A stretch of DNA of 64,000 nt from Thalassotalea sp. LPB0316. GTDB taxonomy: Bacteria; Pseudomonadota; Gammaproteobacteria; Enterobacterales; Alteromonadaceae. Made by a program: the position numbers and the translations under genes. Below are positions 1 through 9,139 of this stretch, piece by piece. The notes under the pieces were generated by a model that saw only the letters and a program-made list of their open reading frames with translations, did not search any database and was not told the DNA's origin. The stretch covers positions 2,480,001 through 2,544,000 of the forward strand of contig NZ_CP062946.1 of NCBI RefSeq assembly GCF_014898095.1, written 5' to 3'. Every line of letters starts with the position of its first letter. Position 1 is the stretch's first letter.

Positions 1-98
1 AAATGACCCAAGCTTATCAAGATTTTCAAGAGCCATCGGGGATCTACCCAGCAACCTATGCGTTATGTTCAGCAGTTTTAGTGAAATTAAATTATTAA
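1..98 (+). CDS. bioC: C-terminal end of BioC, malonyl-ACP O-methyltransferase (partial)
   Basis: An open frame enters from the left edge and stops at 96-98. The last about 32 codons include EPSGIYPATYALCSAVLVK, which resembles the G-x-YP-x-TY ending of BioC methyltransferases. BioC methylates malonyl-ACP to begin pimeloyl synthesis for biotin. bioD follows after 6 bp, the usual bioC-bioD order at the end of a bio operon. Only the tail is visible, so the identification rests on this ending and on the neighbour. Confidence 0.7.
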   Translation, partial: MTQAYQDFQEPSGIYPATYALCSAVLVKLNY

Positions 99-104
99 AT
101 ATCG

Positions 105-770
105 ATGAAAACCTACTTTATTACCGCAACAGATACCGATGCCGGCAAAACTTTTATTGGCTGCGCGTTAACACACTTGTTCCAGCAACAGGGTAAAACA
201 CTCGTGTTTAAGCCAATTTCTGCGGGATGTGAACTAATTGATGGCCAGTTAGTTAACGAGGACGCTAAATTGCTAGGCCATTACGCCGGCGCTAAGCAAA
301 CAATTACAGAAATTAACCCTATTGCTTTTCAAGATCCTATTGCACCACATATTGCCGCGGCAAAAGCAAATTGCCAGCTTAGTGCCGAGCAAGTTAGCAC
401 TTATTTTGACCAGCTTGTTAAACAAGCGCCTGACTATTTGATCACCGAAGGTGCAGGGGGCTGGCGACTCCCATTAGGCAACAAGCAATTTTTATCTGAC
501 TTTGCTAAACAGACGAAACAACAAGTTATTTTAGTCGTCAATATGAAGCTTGGTTGTTTAAACCACGCGCAATTAACGTATGAGACGATCAAAGCTGATG
601 GCCTGGATTGTGTTGGATGGGTGGCAAACTGTATAGAAACTATGCCATATTTAGCTGAAAACTTGGCAGAGTTAAACCAGTTATTTGATATGCCGTGTTT
701 AGGTGTTGTTAGTCATTGTGCAAGCATTGAAGAAGCTGCTCAACAATTAAATATTGGCCAGCTTCTATAA
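105..770 (+). CDS. bioD: Dethiobiotin synthetase BioD
   Basis: This 221-residue ATP-dependent carboxylase closes the ureido ring of dethiobiotin from 7,8-diaminopelargonate, CO2 and ATP in the cytoplasm. The P-loop TDTDAGKT sits at residues 9-16 (family TDTxVGKT), the substrate lysine motif FKPISAG at 35-41, and the EGAGG switch loop at 115-119. Length is typical of the family. It follows bioC by 6 bp and is probably translated from the same transcript. No terminator was recognised in the 18 bp before the convergent pepE gene. Confidence 0.96.
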   Translation: MKTYFITATDTDAGKTFIGCALTHLFQQQGKTLVFKPISAGCELIDGQLVNEDAKLLGHYAGAKQTITEINPIAFQDPIAPHIAAAKANCQLSAEQVSTYFDQLVKQAPDYLITEGAGGWRLPLGNKQFLSDFAKQTKQQVILVVNMKLGCLNHAQLTYETIKADGLDCVGWVANCIETMPYLAENLAELNQLFDMPCLGVVSHCASIEEAAQQLNIGQLL

Positions 771-788
771 TGGTTGCTTGATGGCGTA

Positions 789-1499
789 TTAATTAATGGC
801 GGTTAAATCGTAACCGTCAGCAATTTTGGTTTTCTCACCATTTAAAAACAAGAAACCTTCTTTGCCACCAATCAGTTTAAGGTGGTCACCTTGCATTTTG
901 ATCGCACTACCTTCAACAATACCGACAATATGGGTAGTTGGATTTAACACCATAAACTCTTGCAGGCGTTGCTCGCGTGTTTCACCATTGTGGCCAGGTG
1001 GTGTGTAATCGGTGTAATGCGGGTTAATTTGAAAGTTCACTAAATTTAAAGCGTTAAAGCTTGGCGGCTCAATAATCGGCATATCGTTAGTTGTTCGAAT
1101 TGTCGCACCAGCTACGTTAGAGCCGGCACTCCAACCAATATAAGGCGTGCCTGAACTTACTTTAGTTTGAATTGCATCGACTAGTTTATTTTCATATAAC
1201 TGATGTAATAACCTAAAGGTGTTACCACCACCTACCGCAATCGCTGCTGCTTGCTCAATAGCGGTAACAGGATCATTAAATTGATGGATCCCTTTAACTT
1301 TAATGCCCTGATCTTTTAGCGCTGTTTGCACCATGTCTGTATATTCATCATAGGTAATCGTCACACCAGCATAAGGAATGAAAACAACCTCTTTAATGCT
1401 TCCTAAATGATCACTGATCATGCCTTTTGCGTGAGCAAGGTAAGGGGTGTCTTCAACGCGTGAACTACTTAATAGTAATAAATTCATATTTGTCATCAT
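789..1499 (-). CDS. pepE: Peptidase E, alpha-aspartyl dipeptidase
   Basis: A 236-residue cytosolic serine peptidase of family S51 that removes N-terminal aspartate from dipeptides. The nucleophile elbow GWSAGSN is at about residues 122-128 (Ser124), preceded by AVGGGNTFRLL at 88-98, and the NPHYTD segment carries the His/Asp partners. Length matches E. coli PepE (229) closely. Two adjacent ATG codons begin the frame (1499 and 1496) behind a GGAAA element. It is convergent with bioD and belongs to no evident operon. Confidence 0.94.
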   Translation of the reverse strand: MMTNMNLLLLSSSRVEDTPYLAHAKGMISDHLGSIKEVVFIPYAGVTITYDEYTDMVQTALKDQGIKVKGIHQFNDPVTAIEQAAAIAVGGGNTFRLLHQLYENKLVDAIQTKVSSGTPYIGWSAGSNVAGATIRTTNDMPIIEPPSFNALNLVNFQINPHYTDYTPPGHNGETREQRLQEFMVLNPTTHIVGIVEGSAIKMQGDHLKLIGGKEGFLFLNGEKTKIADGYDLTAIN

Positions 1500-1591
1500 T
1501 TTTCCAAGGTGATTATCGCTGCTATTTTATCGTGCTTACGCGCTTATTTACACAGTAAAACCAATGTATGAGTGATCTAAGCGCTAGTCGC

Positions 1592-1999
1592 TTATTGATT
1601 GAGCTCCTTTATACACGCTTGTGCAATAAACCCTGATCGCGAAGGATATTCGCCTGAATTGCCAACCCGATCATCAATTTTTCTAATTAATAACTCAGGT
1701 AATGTCACGTTAATCTTTTGACTCTTACCTAAATAGGGCGTGATATCAACTTGGTGCATCCCCCATAGCAAAACGTTTTTTTGAGCAAATTTATGTTGTA
1801 GTTCGATAAAGTCGGTTGAGTGGGGAATGGCTTCACCATATTCGGCAAGAATCGAAAGATGATCGCCAATCGCAATTTTTATTTTCTCAAAACCTTCTTC
1901 AAAATTTTTGGCACTAATTTGACATCCCGGTAGGTCAGGCACACTCACCAACATGGTGTCGTTATCTACGGTCGGTAAAAAGCAAAAAGGGTAATTCAT
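1592..1999 (-). CDS. hicB: HicB-family antitoxin/regulator (orphan)
   Basis: The protein of about 135 residues has the partially degraded RNase-fold HicB domain at the N-terminus (MNYPFCFLPTVDNDTMLVSV, then DLPGCQISAKNFEEG) and a ribbon-helix-helix segment at the C-terminus (KINVTLPELLIRKIDDRVG). HicB proteins neutralise the HicA mRNA interferase and repress their own promoter. An AGGAG Shine-Dalgarno ends directly at a first ATG (2005) and is 6 nt from the second ATG (1999), so 1999 is taken as the start. No hicA-like frame was seen on either side within 500 bp. An array of repeated sites lies just upstream, which suggests autoregulation. It could be a stand-alone regulator rather than part of a toxin-antitoxin pair. 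Confidence 0.85.
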   Translation of the reverse strand: MNYPFCFLPTVDNDTMLVSVPDLPGCQISAKNFEEGFEKIKIAIGDHLSILAEYGEAIPHSTDFIELQHKFAQKNVLLWGMHQVDITPYLGKSQKINVTLPELLIRKIDDRVGNSGEYPSRSGFIAQACIKELNQ

Positions 2000-2023
2000 A
2001 CGCATCTCCTAGTTATTGACTTA

Positions 2024-2053
2024 ATAATAACCCTAATAACTCTAGATAGTCAA
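2024..2053 (-). promoter_or_regulatory. Predicted sigma-70 promoter of hicB overlapping the operator array
   Basis: On the minus strand TTGACT (2053-2048) is followed after 18 nt by TATTAT (2029-2024), 24 bp before the chosen hicB start. The first operator pair (2027-2044) occupies almost the whole spacer between the -35 and -10 boxes. Occupancy there would block RNA polymerase, the usual arrangement for antitoxin autorepression. The prediction comes from inspection only. Confidence 0.5.
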
Positions 2054-2143
2054 CACGTGGTAACCCTGATAACCCTATACTGGTTTGAGTAGATAACCCT
2101 AATAACTCTAACGCAGTGTTCTGCAATAACTCTTATAACTCCA
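2027..2143. repeat. Eight-copy 9-bp operator array with exact 33-bp period
   Basis: Four tandem pairs of a 9-bp direct repeat (consensus ATAACYCTA) start at 2027, 2060, 2093 and 2126, exactly 33 bp apart. Each pair is ATAACCCTAATAACTCTA or a close variant; pairs 1 and 3 are identical over 18 bp. The 15-bp intervals between pairs are not conserved. The pattern suggests repeated dimer-binding sites for a ribbon-helix-helix protein, most likely the HicB encoded 27 bp downstream. Sites did not continue at 1994 or 2159. Confidence 0.8.
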
Positions 2144-2419
2144 TGTGAGTACTTACATTCGCTCATCTATAGCAAAATAATCACCAAAAAACTGGATGTA
2201 GTTTTTTAGGATACGTCTCTGCAGATCAATATAAATGGGAGTTACCAGGGGTTTAGGTGGCTATGGTAAGCTAGAAAATATACGGCAAAGCTGATTGTTG
2301 AATATTATTCAGCTAGTAGCGTTAAGGCACGAAGCAGCTCGCATTTTGTGTGTCTCACAAATCAAATTTAATTCGGATTGTGTATTGGAAGAGGTTTAAC
2401 AGCTTAGGGTAAAAAGCAT
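2144..2419. other. Intergenic stretch with no recognised feature
   Basis: Between the operator array and the pyk terminator I found no coding frame of useful length on either strand, no tRNA and no HicA-like sequence. The longest minus-strand ATG frame I read here ends after about a dozen codons. Confidence 0.5.
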
Positions 2420-2450
2420 AAAAAAAGCACAGCGTTTGAGGCTGTGCTTT
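2420..2450 (-). terminator. Rho-independent terminator of pyk
   Basis: The 8-bp stem AGCACAGC/GCTGTGCT (2426-2433 and 2441-2448) with a 7-nt loop is followed on the minus strand by a run of T residues (2420-2426), 32 bp after the pyk stop codon. Confidence 0.9.
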
Positions 2451-2481
2451 AACGAATTAAGGTTATTATTTGAGTTAAGTT

Positions 2482-3933
2482 TTAGTGGTGACTCTTAGCA
2501 ACTTTTAATACTTTTAACGTATTAGTAGCACCAACTGTTTCCATCATGTCACCGTGCGTGAAAATCACTTTGTCACCTAGCTTTAAGTGACCAGCTGCAA
2601 CAAGTGTTTTTAATACTTCATTAGCTAAGCTGTCATTCGAGCAATCGGTTGAATCAAACTCAACTGGGTAAACACCTCGGTAGATTGCTGTTTTAGTCAG
2701 TGTTTTTGCGTGGCGTGACAAAGAGTAAATCGGTAACCCAGAGGTGATACGCGACATAATCTTACTCGTTTGGCCTGATTCGGTTAACGCGATGATTGCC
2801 TTAACGCCATCTAAATGGTTAGCAGCGTACATTGCTGATAAGGCGATGGTTTCAGAGACCTCAGAAAAGGTTAAATCCACGCGGTGTTTTGAAATATTGA
2901 CTGAGCGGTGTTTTTCGGCACCAACACAAACGTTAGCCATTGCCACAACTGTTTCGACTGGATAATCGCCAGCAGCGGTTTCTGCACTTAACATGACCGC
3001 ATCTGTACCATCTAATACCGCGTTAGCAACGTCCATGACTTCTGCTCGTGTTGGCATTGGGCTAGTGATCATAGATTCCATCATTTGTGTTGCCGTGATC
3101 ACTACGCGATTTAATTGGCGTGCGCGAGCAATCATATGTTTTTGCTTACCAACAAGTTCAGCATCACCAATTTCAACACCCAAATCACCACGAGCGACCA
3201 TCACGGCATCAGAGGCCAAGATTATGCCGTCTAACGTTGCGTCATCGGCAACCGCTTCTGCACGTTCAACTTTGGCAACAAGACGAGCGTCACACCCAGC
3301 TTCCTGGGCTAAAAGACGGGCTTCACGCATATCCGCTGCATCACGCGGAAAAGATACTGCTAAGAAATCAGTTTGAATTTGTGCAGCGAGTTTAATGTCT
3401 GCTTTATCTTTTTCTGTAAGAGCCGCTGCTGACAAGCCACCGCCTTTGCGATTAATGCCTTTATTGTTAGAAAGGGGGCCACCTACGGTTACTTCGGTCA
3501 TCACTGACGTGTCTGTGGTTGATAACACCTTTAATTGCACACGACCGTCATCTAACAACAGAATATCACCGGCAGAAACGTCTTGCGGTAATGCTTTATA
3601 ATCAATACCGACTTTTTCTTGGTTACCTTCACCTTTGGGTAGTAGGGCGTCTAACTCAAAGTTGTCACCAACGGCGAGTTTAATTTTCTGGTTGTCTTTA
3701 AACGTTGATACGCGGATCTTAGGACCTTGTAAATCGCCTAAAATACCAACGTAAATGCCTAATTCTTTTGAAATCTCGCGGACTAAATTAGCGCGTTGAA
3801 TATGATCTTCTGGTGCGCCATGAGAAAAGTTAAGGCGAACAACGTTAACACCTGCTGCTAGGACTTTTTTTAGGGTTTCTCTGTCATCGGTTGCTGGACC
3901 AAGCGTGGCAACAATTTTAGTTCTTCTTAGCAT
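2482..3933 (-). CDS. pykA: Pyruvate kinase (PykA type)
   Basis: The 483-residue enzyme converts phosphoenolpyruvate and ADP to pyruvate and ATP. The N-terminus [13 protein letters not shown] is the family signature; RLNFSHG at about 33-39 supplies nucleotide/metal contacts; the active-site segment [13 protein letters not shown] lies near residues 244-256, followed by [10 protein letters not shown]. Length fits PykA (about 480) rather than PykF (470). It lies downstream of hexR on the same strand, separated by 68 bp containing a hexR terminator, so expression is either by readthrough or by a promoter I could not define. HexR commonly controls pykA in gammaproteobacteria. Confidence 0.96.
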   Translation of the reverse strand: MLRRTKIVATLGPATDDRETLKKVLAAGVNVVRLNFSHGAPEDHIQRANLVREISKELGIYVGILGDLQGPKIRVSTFKDNQKIKLAVGDNFELDALLPKGEGNQEKVGIDYKALPQDVSAGDILLLDDGRVQLKVLSTTDTSVMTEVTVGGPLSNNKGINRKGGGLSAAALTEKDKADIKLAAQIQTDFLAVSFPRDAADMREARLLAQEAGCDARLVAKVERAEAVADDATLDGIILASDAVMVARGDLGVEIGDAELVGKQKHMIARARQLNRVVITATQMMESMITSPMPTRAEVMDVANAVLDGTDAVMLSAETAAGDYPVETVVAMANVCVGAEKHRSVNISKHRVDLTFSEVSETIALSAMYAANHLDGVKAIIALTESGQTSKIMSRITSGLPIYSLSRHAKTLTKTAIYRGVYPVEFDSTDCSNDSLANEVLKTLVAAGHLKLGDKVIFTHGDMMETVGATNTLKVLKVAKSHH

Positions 3934-3956
3934 GATATACTCTTTAATGGGTTTTC

Positions 3957-3993
3957 TTGAAAAAAGAGCTTAGCGATTTATCGTTAAGCTCTT
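3957..3993 (-). terminator. Terminator between hexR and pyk
   Basis: A near-perfect inverted repeat (AAGAGCTTA-x-CGAT, 2-nt loop) spans 3964-3993. On the minus strand it is followed by a T-rich run at 3965-3958. It lies 8 bp after the hexR stop and 24 bp before the pyk start, so it would terminate or attenuate hexR transcription ahead of pyk. Confidence 0.8.
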
Positions 3994-4001
3994 ATGAAAT
4001 T

Positions 4002-4850
4002 CTATTCTTTGCGGTCAAATCGAGAACTGCGCAGACTGTCTTTTACTTTCTTAAGGTTATCTCTAAATTTAGTGCCTCTGCGCAATGTGAAACCCGTAGC
4101 GAGAATATCGACTAGGGTAAGCTGGGCTATTCGCGAAGACATCGGCATATACAAATCAGTATCTTCAGCAACATCCATCGACAATACAATTGAACATTCT
4201 TTTGCCAACGGCGTTCCTTCAGTTGTAATACCGATAACTGTCGCGTCATTTTCTTTTGCGAGACTTGCCACTTCAACTAACGACTTAGTTCTACCCGTAT
4301 GTGAGATGAGGACAACAACATCACCTTGTCTGGAATTAATTGCACTCATCCGTTGCATCAGTATGTCGTCAAAATAAACGACCGGAACGTTAAAGCGAAA
4401 GAATTTGTTTTGCGCGTCGTGAGCAACAACAGCACTTGCACCTAAACCAAAGAATGAGATTTTGTTCGCTTGTGTTAATAAATCGACAGCGCGATTGATC
4501 ATCGATGAATCTAAACTTTTACGCGCCATTTCAAGATTGGCCATCGTCGACTCAAAGATTTTTGCGGTGTATTCATCGGCACTATCATTTTCATCAACGT
4601 GACGGTTTACATAGGGTGTACCGTTAGCCAAACTTTGAGCTAAATGGAGTTTAAAATCAGGGTAGCCTTTAGTGTCTAATCGACGACAAAACCGGTTAAC
4701 CGTTGGCTCACTAATATTAGCCTGTTTAGCGAGGGCAGCTATACTTGCATGTATAACTGTACTTGGTGAAGCGAGGATCACTTCGGCTACTTTGCGTTCA
4801 GATTTGCTGAATGTATCGAGCTCGTTAGCGATCTTTTCTAATATATTCAT
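4002..4850 (-). CDS. hexR: HexR, RpiR-family repressor of central carbon metabolism
   Basis: This 282-residue regulator has an N-terminal RpiR helix-turn-helix domain (about residues 1-77, with ISEPTVNRFCRRLDTKGYPDF as the recognition region) and a C-terminal SIS sugar-phosphate domain (about 120-260, FFGLGASAVVAHDAQNKFFR). HexR senses 2-keto-3-deoxy-6-phosphogluconate and controls Entner-Doudoroff and pyruvate genes. It is divergent from zwf-pgl-edd-glk-eda and next to pyk, both classical targets. A perfect HexR operator lies in the divergent promoter region and a weaker one next to its own start. Confidence 0.95.
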   Translation of the reverse strand: MNILEKIANELDTFSKSERKVAEVILASPSTVIHASIAALAKQANISEPTVNRFCRRLDTKGYPDFKLHLAQSLANGTPYVNRHVDENDSADEYTAKIFESTMANLEMARKSLDSSMINRAVDLLTQANKISFFGLGASAVVAHDAQNKFFRFNVPVVYFDDILMQRMSAINSRQGDVVVLISHTGRTKSLVEVASLAKENDATVIGITTEGTPLAKECSIVLSMDVAEDTDLYMPMSSRIAQLTLVDILATGFTLRRGTKFRDNLKKVKDSLRSSRFDRKE

Positions 4851-4880
4851 GAATATACGACCCTAGATTTTTTTATAATT

Positions 4881-4895
4881 TGTAATAAAGTTTCG
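4881..4895. promoter_or_regulatory. Possible weak HexR operator near hexR
   Basis: TGTAATAAAGTTTCG matches 12 of 15 positions of the HexR consensus TGTARTWWWAYTACA, with the right half degraded. It lies about 30 bp upstream of the hexR start and could provide autoregulation. A chance match in A+T-rich DNA is not excluded. Confidence 0.3.
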
Positions 4896-5035
4896 CACTT
4901 TTTCAGTCAAATGTGAAATTTATTTTCATAATTAACCGTTAATATAATTCAATTTGGTAAATAGTTGCAAATGTTTAATAAATAAACATCAGGAAATCGT
5001 TATCTAGTGCATTAAAACCAAAGATTTTTTCAAAA

Positions 5036-5050
5036 TGTAGTAAAATTACA
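5036..5050. promoter_or_regulatory. HexR operator upstream of zwf
   Basis: TGTAGTAAAATTACA matches all 15 positions of the published gammaproteobacterial HexR consensus (TGTARTWWWAYTACA). It is 84 bp upstream of the zwf start and inside the hexR-zwf divergent region, so binding would control the five-gene glucose operon. Confidence 0.88.
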
Positions 5051-5134
5051 AAAAATACTTTACTGAATCGTGAACTAGCGTTAGATTATGGCTCAATATA
5101 GTTGAGTTAAACGCTGTAAATTAGAGAATAACTA

Positions 5135-6604
5135 ATGAAAAACAACGAACAACATGTCGCGACCGAAATTGTCATCTTTGGAGCGCTCGGCGATCTCTCT
5201 CGTCGAAAATTGCTACCAGCCCTTTACCAATTAGATTTAGCAGGACTCCTCCACGACGATAGTCATGTCGTTGCCGCTGCTCGTAATGATGTAAGTGAAG
5301 ATGAATTCGTTGAGTTGGTCAAAGAAAGCTTAACCAGTTTTGTTAAAGAAGGGTTAGATGAAACGGTTTTAGCGCGCTTTGTTGGCCGACTCGTTTATCA
5401 AAAAATGGATTTTAAAGATGTTAAGTCGTTTAAAGGCTTAGCAGACACTTTAGCTAAAGGCAGTGACACACGCGTATTCTATTTCTCTACATCGCCATCA
5501 ATATACGGCGATATTTGCGATGGTTTAAATCATGCTAAGTTAAACACGCCTGATGTTCGTGTTGTTATGGAAAAACCGATCGGTCATTGTTTGGAGTCAT
5601 CGAAAGTTATTAATGATCAAGTTTCTCGCTATTTTAAAGAGAAACAAATTTATCGCATCGATCATTATTTGGGTAAAGAAACGGTACTTAACTTACTTGT
5701 GCTTCGTTTTGCTAACTCGTTGTTCACCAATAACTGGGACAGAAACCACATTGACCATGTCCAAATTACGGTTGCCGAAAGTGTCGGCATAGAAGGTCGT
5801 TGGGGCTTTTATGACGAAGCAGGGCAGATGCGAGATATGGTGCAAAATCATTTATTGCAGATCTTGTCATTATTAGCGATGGAGCCGCCAGCTGATCTTG
5901 GTGCAGATAGTATTCGCGATGAAAAACTCAAAGTATTAAAAGCACTATTGCCAATTGATCGCCATAACGTCAAAGAAAAGACGGTTCGTGGACAATATAC
6001 CGAAGGCTTTTTAAACGGTGGCGCAGTACCGGGTTATTTGCAGGAAGAAGGTGCCAATACTGACAGCAACACTGAAACCTTTGTCGCGATAAAAGCTGAA
6101 ATTGATAACTGGCGCTGGACAGGTGTACCGTTTTACTTAAGAACGGGTAAACGTATGCCAGCTAAACACAGTGAAATCGTTGTTCACTTCAAAGAGCAGC
6201 CACATAACATTTTTAAAGACAGTTATGATGACTTACCAGCAAATAAGTTAACGATTCGTCTGCAACCTGACGAAGGTGTAGAATTAGAAGTCATGAACAA
6301 GATCCCGGGGATCGCTTCTCAGTTACACATTCACGAGAACAAACTCGACCTAAGCTTTTCGGAAACCTACAACAACCTACGTGTCGTAGACGCCTACGAG
6401 CGTCTTATGCTCGAAGTTATTAACGGTAATCAATCGTGGTTTGTCCGTCGCGACGAAGTAGAAGCAGCATGGGTCTGGGCTGATAGCATTATTGATGCGT
6501 GGCAGTCGAGCAATGACAAACCAAAACCTTATGCAGCAGGCTCGTGGGGCCCTGTATCTTCAATTTCACTCATCGCCCGTGATGACAGACAGTGGGTTGA
6601 ATAA
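5135..6604 (+). CDS. zwf: Glucose-6-phosphate 1-dehydrogenase
   Basis: The 489-residue enzyme oxidises glucose-6-phosphate to 6-phosphogluconolactone with NADP+. The dinucleotide motif GALGDLSRRKL is at residues 16-26, EKPIGH at 146-151, and the catalytic substrate motif RIDHYLGKE at 174-182. Length is standard. It is the first gene of zwf-pgl-edd-glk-eda, which together turn glucose into pyruvate and glyceraldehyde-3-phosphate by the Entner-Doudoroff route. A HexR operator lies in its promoter region. Confidence 0.98.
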   Translation: MKNNEQHVATEIVIFGALGDLSRRKLLPALYQLDLAGLLHDDSHVVAAARNDVSEDEFVELVKESLTSFVKEGLDETVLARFVGRLVYQKMDFKDVKSFKGLADTLAKGSDTRVFYFSTSPSIYGDICDGLNHAKLNTPDVRVVMEKPIGHCLESSKVINDQVSRYFKEKQIYRIDHYLGKETVLNLLVLRFANSLFTNNWDRNHIDHVQITVAESVGIEGRWGFYDEAGQMRDMVQNHLLQILSLLAMEPPADLGADSIRDEKLKVLKALLPIDRHNVKEKTVRGQYTEGFLNGGAVPGYLQEEGANTDSNTETFVAIKAEIDNWRWTGVPFYLRTGKRMPAKHSEIVVHFKEQPHNIFKDSYDDLPANKLTIRLQPDEGVELEVMNKIPGIASQLHIHENKLDLSFSETYNNLRVVDAYERLMLEVINGNQSWFVRRDEVEAAWVWADSIIDAWQSSNDKPKPYAAGSWGPVSSISLIARDDRQWVE

Positions 6605-6605
6605 C

Positions 6606-7298
6606 ATGTATCAATTTAACGAATTTAAAACGCGCACTGCGTTAGATGAAAAGCTAGCCGAGCACATCGGTAACATTTTAGCGCAAGGCGTTGCCGCTAA
6701 TGGCAAGGCTAGTATTGCCGTTTCTGGTGGCTCAACCCCTAAAGGGTTGTTTGAAAAACTTGCGAACATGGATTTACCATGGCAAAACATCACTGTCACC
6801 CTTGCTGATGAGCGCTGGGTTGATTTTGAATCAAGTGATAGCAATACCCGCTTAGTGCATGAAAATTTATTACAAGCAAAGGCTAAAGCAGCGACGTTTT
6901 TTCACATTAAGCAAGGTGATGAACTCACTGAATCTGTGCTAGCGCAATTGAATCAACAAGCACAAGCACAGGTATTGCCATTTGATGTGCTGATTTTAGG
7001 CATGGGCGAAGATGGTCATACCGCGTCTTTGTTTCCATGTAGCGCGGAGATAGCACAAGGTTTTGCCGAAGATGCGCAACCTTTACTTGCCGTTCAACCG
7101 ACGACGGCGCCTCATCAGCGTATTTCATTTAGCTTCGCTCACTTGGCTAACGCTAAAAACACCATTTTACATATATGTGGTGACAGCAAGAAAGCCGTTT
7201 TGGATCAAGCACTAGCGAACAAAAATCACTTAGAGATGCCAATTCGAGCATTTTTACACAGTGACAAAATTACCACAGAAATATTTTGGGCAGAGTAA
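6606..7298 (+). CDS. pgl: 6-phosphogluconolactonase (SOL/DevB type)
   Basis: The 230-residue enzyme hydrolyses the lactone made by Zwf. The family signatures VSGGSTPKGLFEKL (about 37-50) and TLADERWV (about 63-70) are present, as is the ILGMGEDGHTASLFP motif near 132-146 carrying the catalytic region. The frame is open further upstream inside zwf, but starting at the ATG of MYQFNEF, 1 bp after the zwf stop, gives the usual family length and natural N-terminus. The ribosome binding site is weak, consistent with translational coupling to zwf. Confidence 0.93.
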   Translation: MYQFNEFKTRTALDEKLAEHIGNILAQGVAANGKASIAVSGGSTPKGLFEKLANMDLPWQNITVTLADERWVDFESSDSNTRLVHENLLQAKAKAATFFHIKQGDELTESVLAQLNQQAQAQVLPFDVLILGMGEDGHTASLFPCSAEIAQGFAEDAQPLLAVQPTTAPHQRISFSFAHLANAKNTILHICGDSKKAVLDQALANKNHLEMPIRAFLHSDKITTEIFWAE

Positions 7299-7301
7299 AT
7301 C

Positions 7302-9137
7302 ATGAATAAAGATATCTTAGCGATTACCGAGCGTATAAAAGAGCGAAGTAAAGAAACACGAGCTGCCTACTTAGCAAAAATTTCGGCAGCCAAATCAGAG
7401 GTTGTTCACCGTGCAAGTTTGTCTTGCGGTAACTTAGCACACGGCTTTGCCGCTTGTGGCAAAGAAGATAAAGCTAAATTACGTGGGTTAAATCACACAG
7501 ACATTGCCATCGTTTCTTCTTACAACGATATGCTGAGTGCGCATCAGCCATACCAAACGTATCCTGATATTATTAAACAAGCTGTAGCTGAAGTTGGCAG
7601 TGTCGCGCAATTTGCCGGTGGTGTGCCTGCGATGTGTGACGGTGTGACACAAGGCCAACCAGGTATGGATTTAAGCTTGATGAGCCGCGATGTCATTGCA
7701 ATGTCTACGGCTGTAGCTTTATCACATAACATGTTCGATGGCGCATTAATGCTAGGGATTTGTGACAAAATCGTACCTGGTTTATTGATCGCCAGTATGA
7801 CCTTTGGTCATTTACCTACGGTTTTTGTGCCGGCAGGGCCAATGCCATCGGGGATCCCAAATAAAGAAAAAGCCCGTGTTCGCCAGCAATTTGCTAAAGG
7901 TGAAGTGGGTAAAGAAGAATTACTCGCTGCTGAATCTGCCTCTTACCACAGCGCCGGTACCTGTACTTTCTTTGGCACGGCGAACTCAAACCAGTTAGTG
8001 GTTGAAATTATGGGCTTGCATTTACCTGGCTCGTCATTTGTTGCACCCAATACACCATTGCGTGAAGCGTTGACGAAAGCTGCCGCAAGACAAGTTACTC
8101 GCTTAACCAGCCAAGCAGGTAATTATATGCCGGTTGGTCAAATGATTGATGAGCGTTCAATTGTTAACGCGATAGTTGGTTTAACCGCAACCGGTGGTTC
8201 GACAAACCTAACGATGCATATTATCGCTTTTGCTCGAGCGGCTGGCATTATCATTGATTTCCAAGACTTTAGTGATATTTCCGATGCGGTTCCGCTCATT
8301 ACGCGAATCTATCCAAACGGCCACGCCGATATTAACCATTTCCACCAAGCTGGTGGTATGGCATTACTCTTTAAAGAACTGTTAGATGCTGGCTTATTGC
8401 ATGAAGATGTTGAAACCATTTGTGGTAAAGGCCTACGTCGTTATACTCAGCAACCCGTATTACAAGATGGTGAACTTGTCTGGGTCGATGGTGCAACAGC
8501 GTCTGGTGATCCTGAAGTTATTGCTAGTGTCGCCCAGCCATTTAAACATGACGGTGGTTTGAAGGTACTTAAAGGTAACTTGGGTACATCGGTTATTAAA
8601 ACGTCATCACTGCGCCCTGGTAGTGAAATCGTTAAAGCACCAGCCGTCGTTTTTGAAGATCAACACGAATTAGAAGCAGCGTTTAAAGCAGGTCAATTAG
8701 AAAAAGACTTTGTTGCCGTTGTTCGCTTTCAAGGGCCAAAATCACGCGGTATGCCCGAGCTGCACAAACTAACGCCACCACTAGGCGTATTGCAAGATAA
8801 AGGCTTTAAGGTAGCGTTGGTAACAGATGGTCGAATGTCTGGTGCCTCGGGTAAAGTGCCAGCGGCGATTCACTTATGCCCTGAAGCACTTGATGGTGGT
8901 TTGATCGCAAAAGTACAAGATGGCGACATGATCCAATTAAATGGTGAAACAGGTGAACTGACCTTATTAGTCAGTGATGAAGAACTTTCGAAGCGCGAGA
9001 GCTCTAATTGCCAAGTTAATTTGCATCACGTAGGAATGGGACGTGAATTATTTGGCTCAATGCGCCGAAATCTAAGTACTGCAGATACCGGTGCTTGTTC
9101 TTTATTTGACGATAATTACTTAGCGGAACAAAAATAA
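7302..9137 (+). CDS. edd: Phosphogluconate dehydratase
   Basis: The 611-residue IlvD/Edd-family iron-sulfur enzyme dehydrates 6-phosphogluconate to KDPG, the first committed Entner-Doudoroff step. Family landmarks are [13 protein letters not shown] near residue 69, [18 protein letters not shown] near 110, the [14 protein letters not shown] cysteine motif near 216-229, and [18 protein letters not shown] near the C-terminus. Length matches E. coli Edd (603). It starts 3 bp after pgl and ends 2 bp before glk. Confidence 0.97.
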   Translation: MNKDILAITERIKERSKETRAAYLAKISAAKSEVVHRASLSCGNLAHGFAACGKEDKAKLRGLNHTDIAIVSSYNDMLSAHQPYQTYPDIIKQAVAEVGSVAQFAGGVPAMCDGVTQGQPGMDLSLMSRDVIAMSTAVALSHNMFDGALMLGICDKIVPGLLIASMTFGHLPTVFVPAGPMPSGIPNKEKARVRQQFAKGEVGKEELLAAESASYHSAGTCTFFGTANSNQLVVEIMGLHLPGSSFVAPNTPLREALTKAAARQVTRLTSQAGNYMPVGQMIDERSIVNAIVGLTATGGSTNLTMHIIAFARAAGIIIDFQDFSDISDAVPLITRIYPNGHADINHFHQAGGMALLFKELLDAGLLHEDVETICGKGLRRYTQQPVLQDGELVWVDGATASGDPEVIASVAQPFKHDGGLKVLKGNLGTSVIKTSSLRPGSEIVKAPAVVFEDQHELEAAFKAGQLEKDFVAVVRFQGPKSRGMPELHKLTPPLGVLQDKGFKVALVTDGRMSGASGKVPAAIHLCPEALDGGLIAKVQDGDMIQLNGETGELTLLVSDEELSKRESSNCQVNLHHVGMGRELFGSMRRNLSTADTGACSLFDDNYLAEQK

Positions 9138-9139
9138 CT

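Noticed and set aside
2027..2143. A CRISPR-like array of four 18-bp units with 15-bp spacers
   Set aside because: Units are themselves 9-bp tandem pairs, spacers are far too short, and the array sits in a promoter with no cas genes nearby.
2144..2481. A hicA gene upstream of hicB
   Set aside because: The minus-strand frames I read are short and stop quickly, with none of the HicA basic/His-rich sequence.
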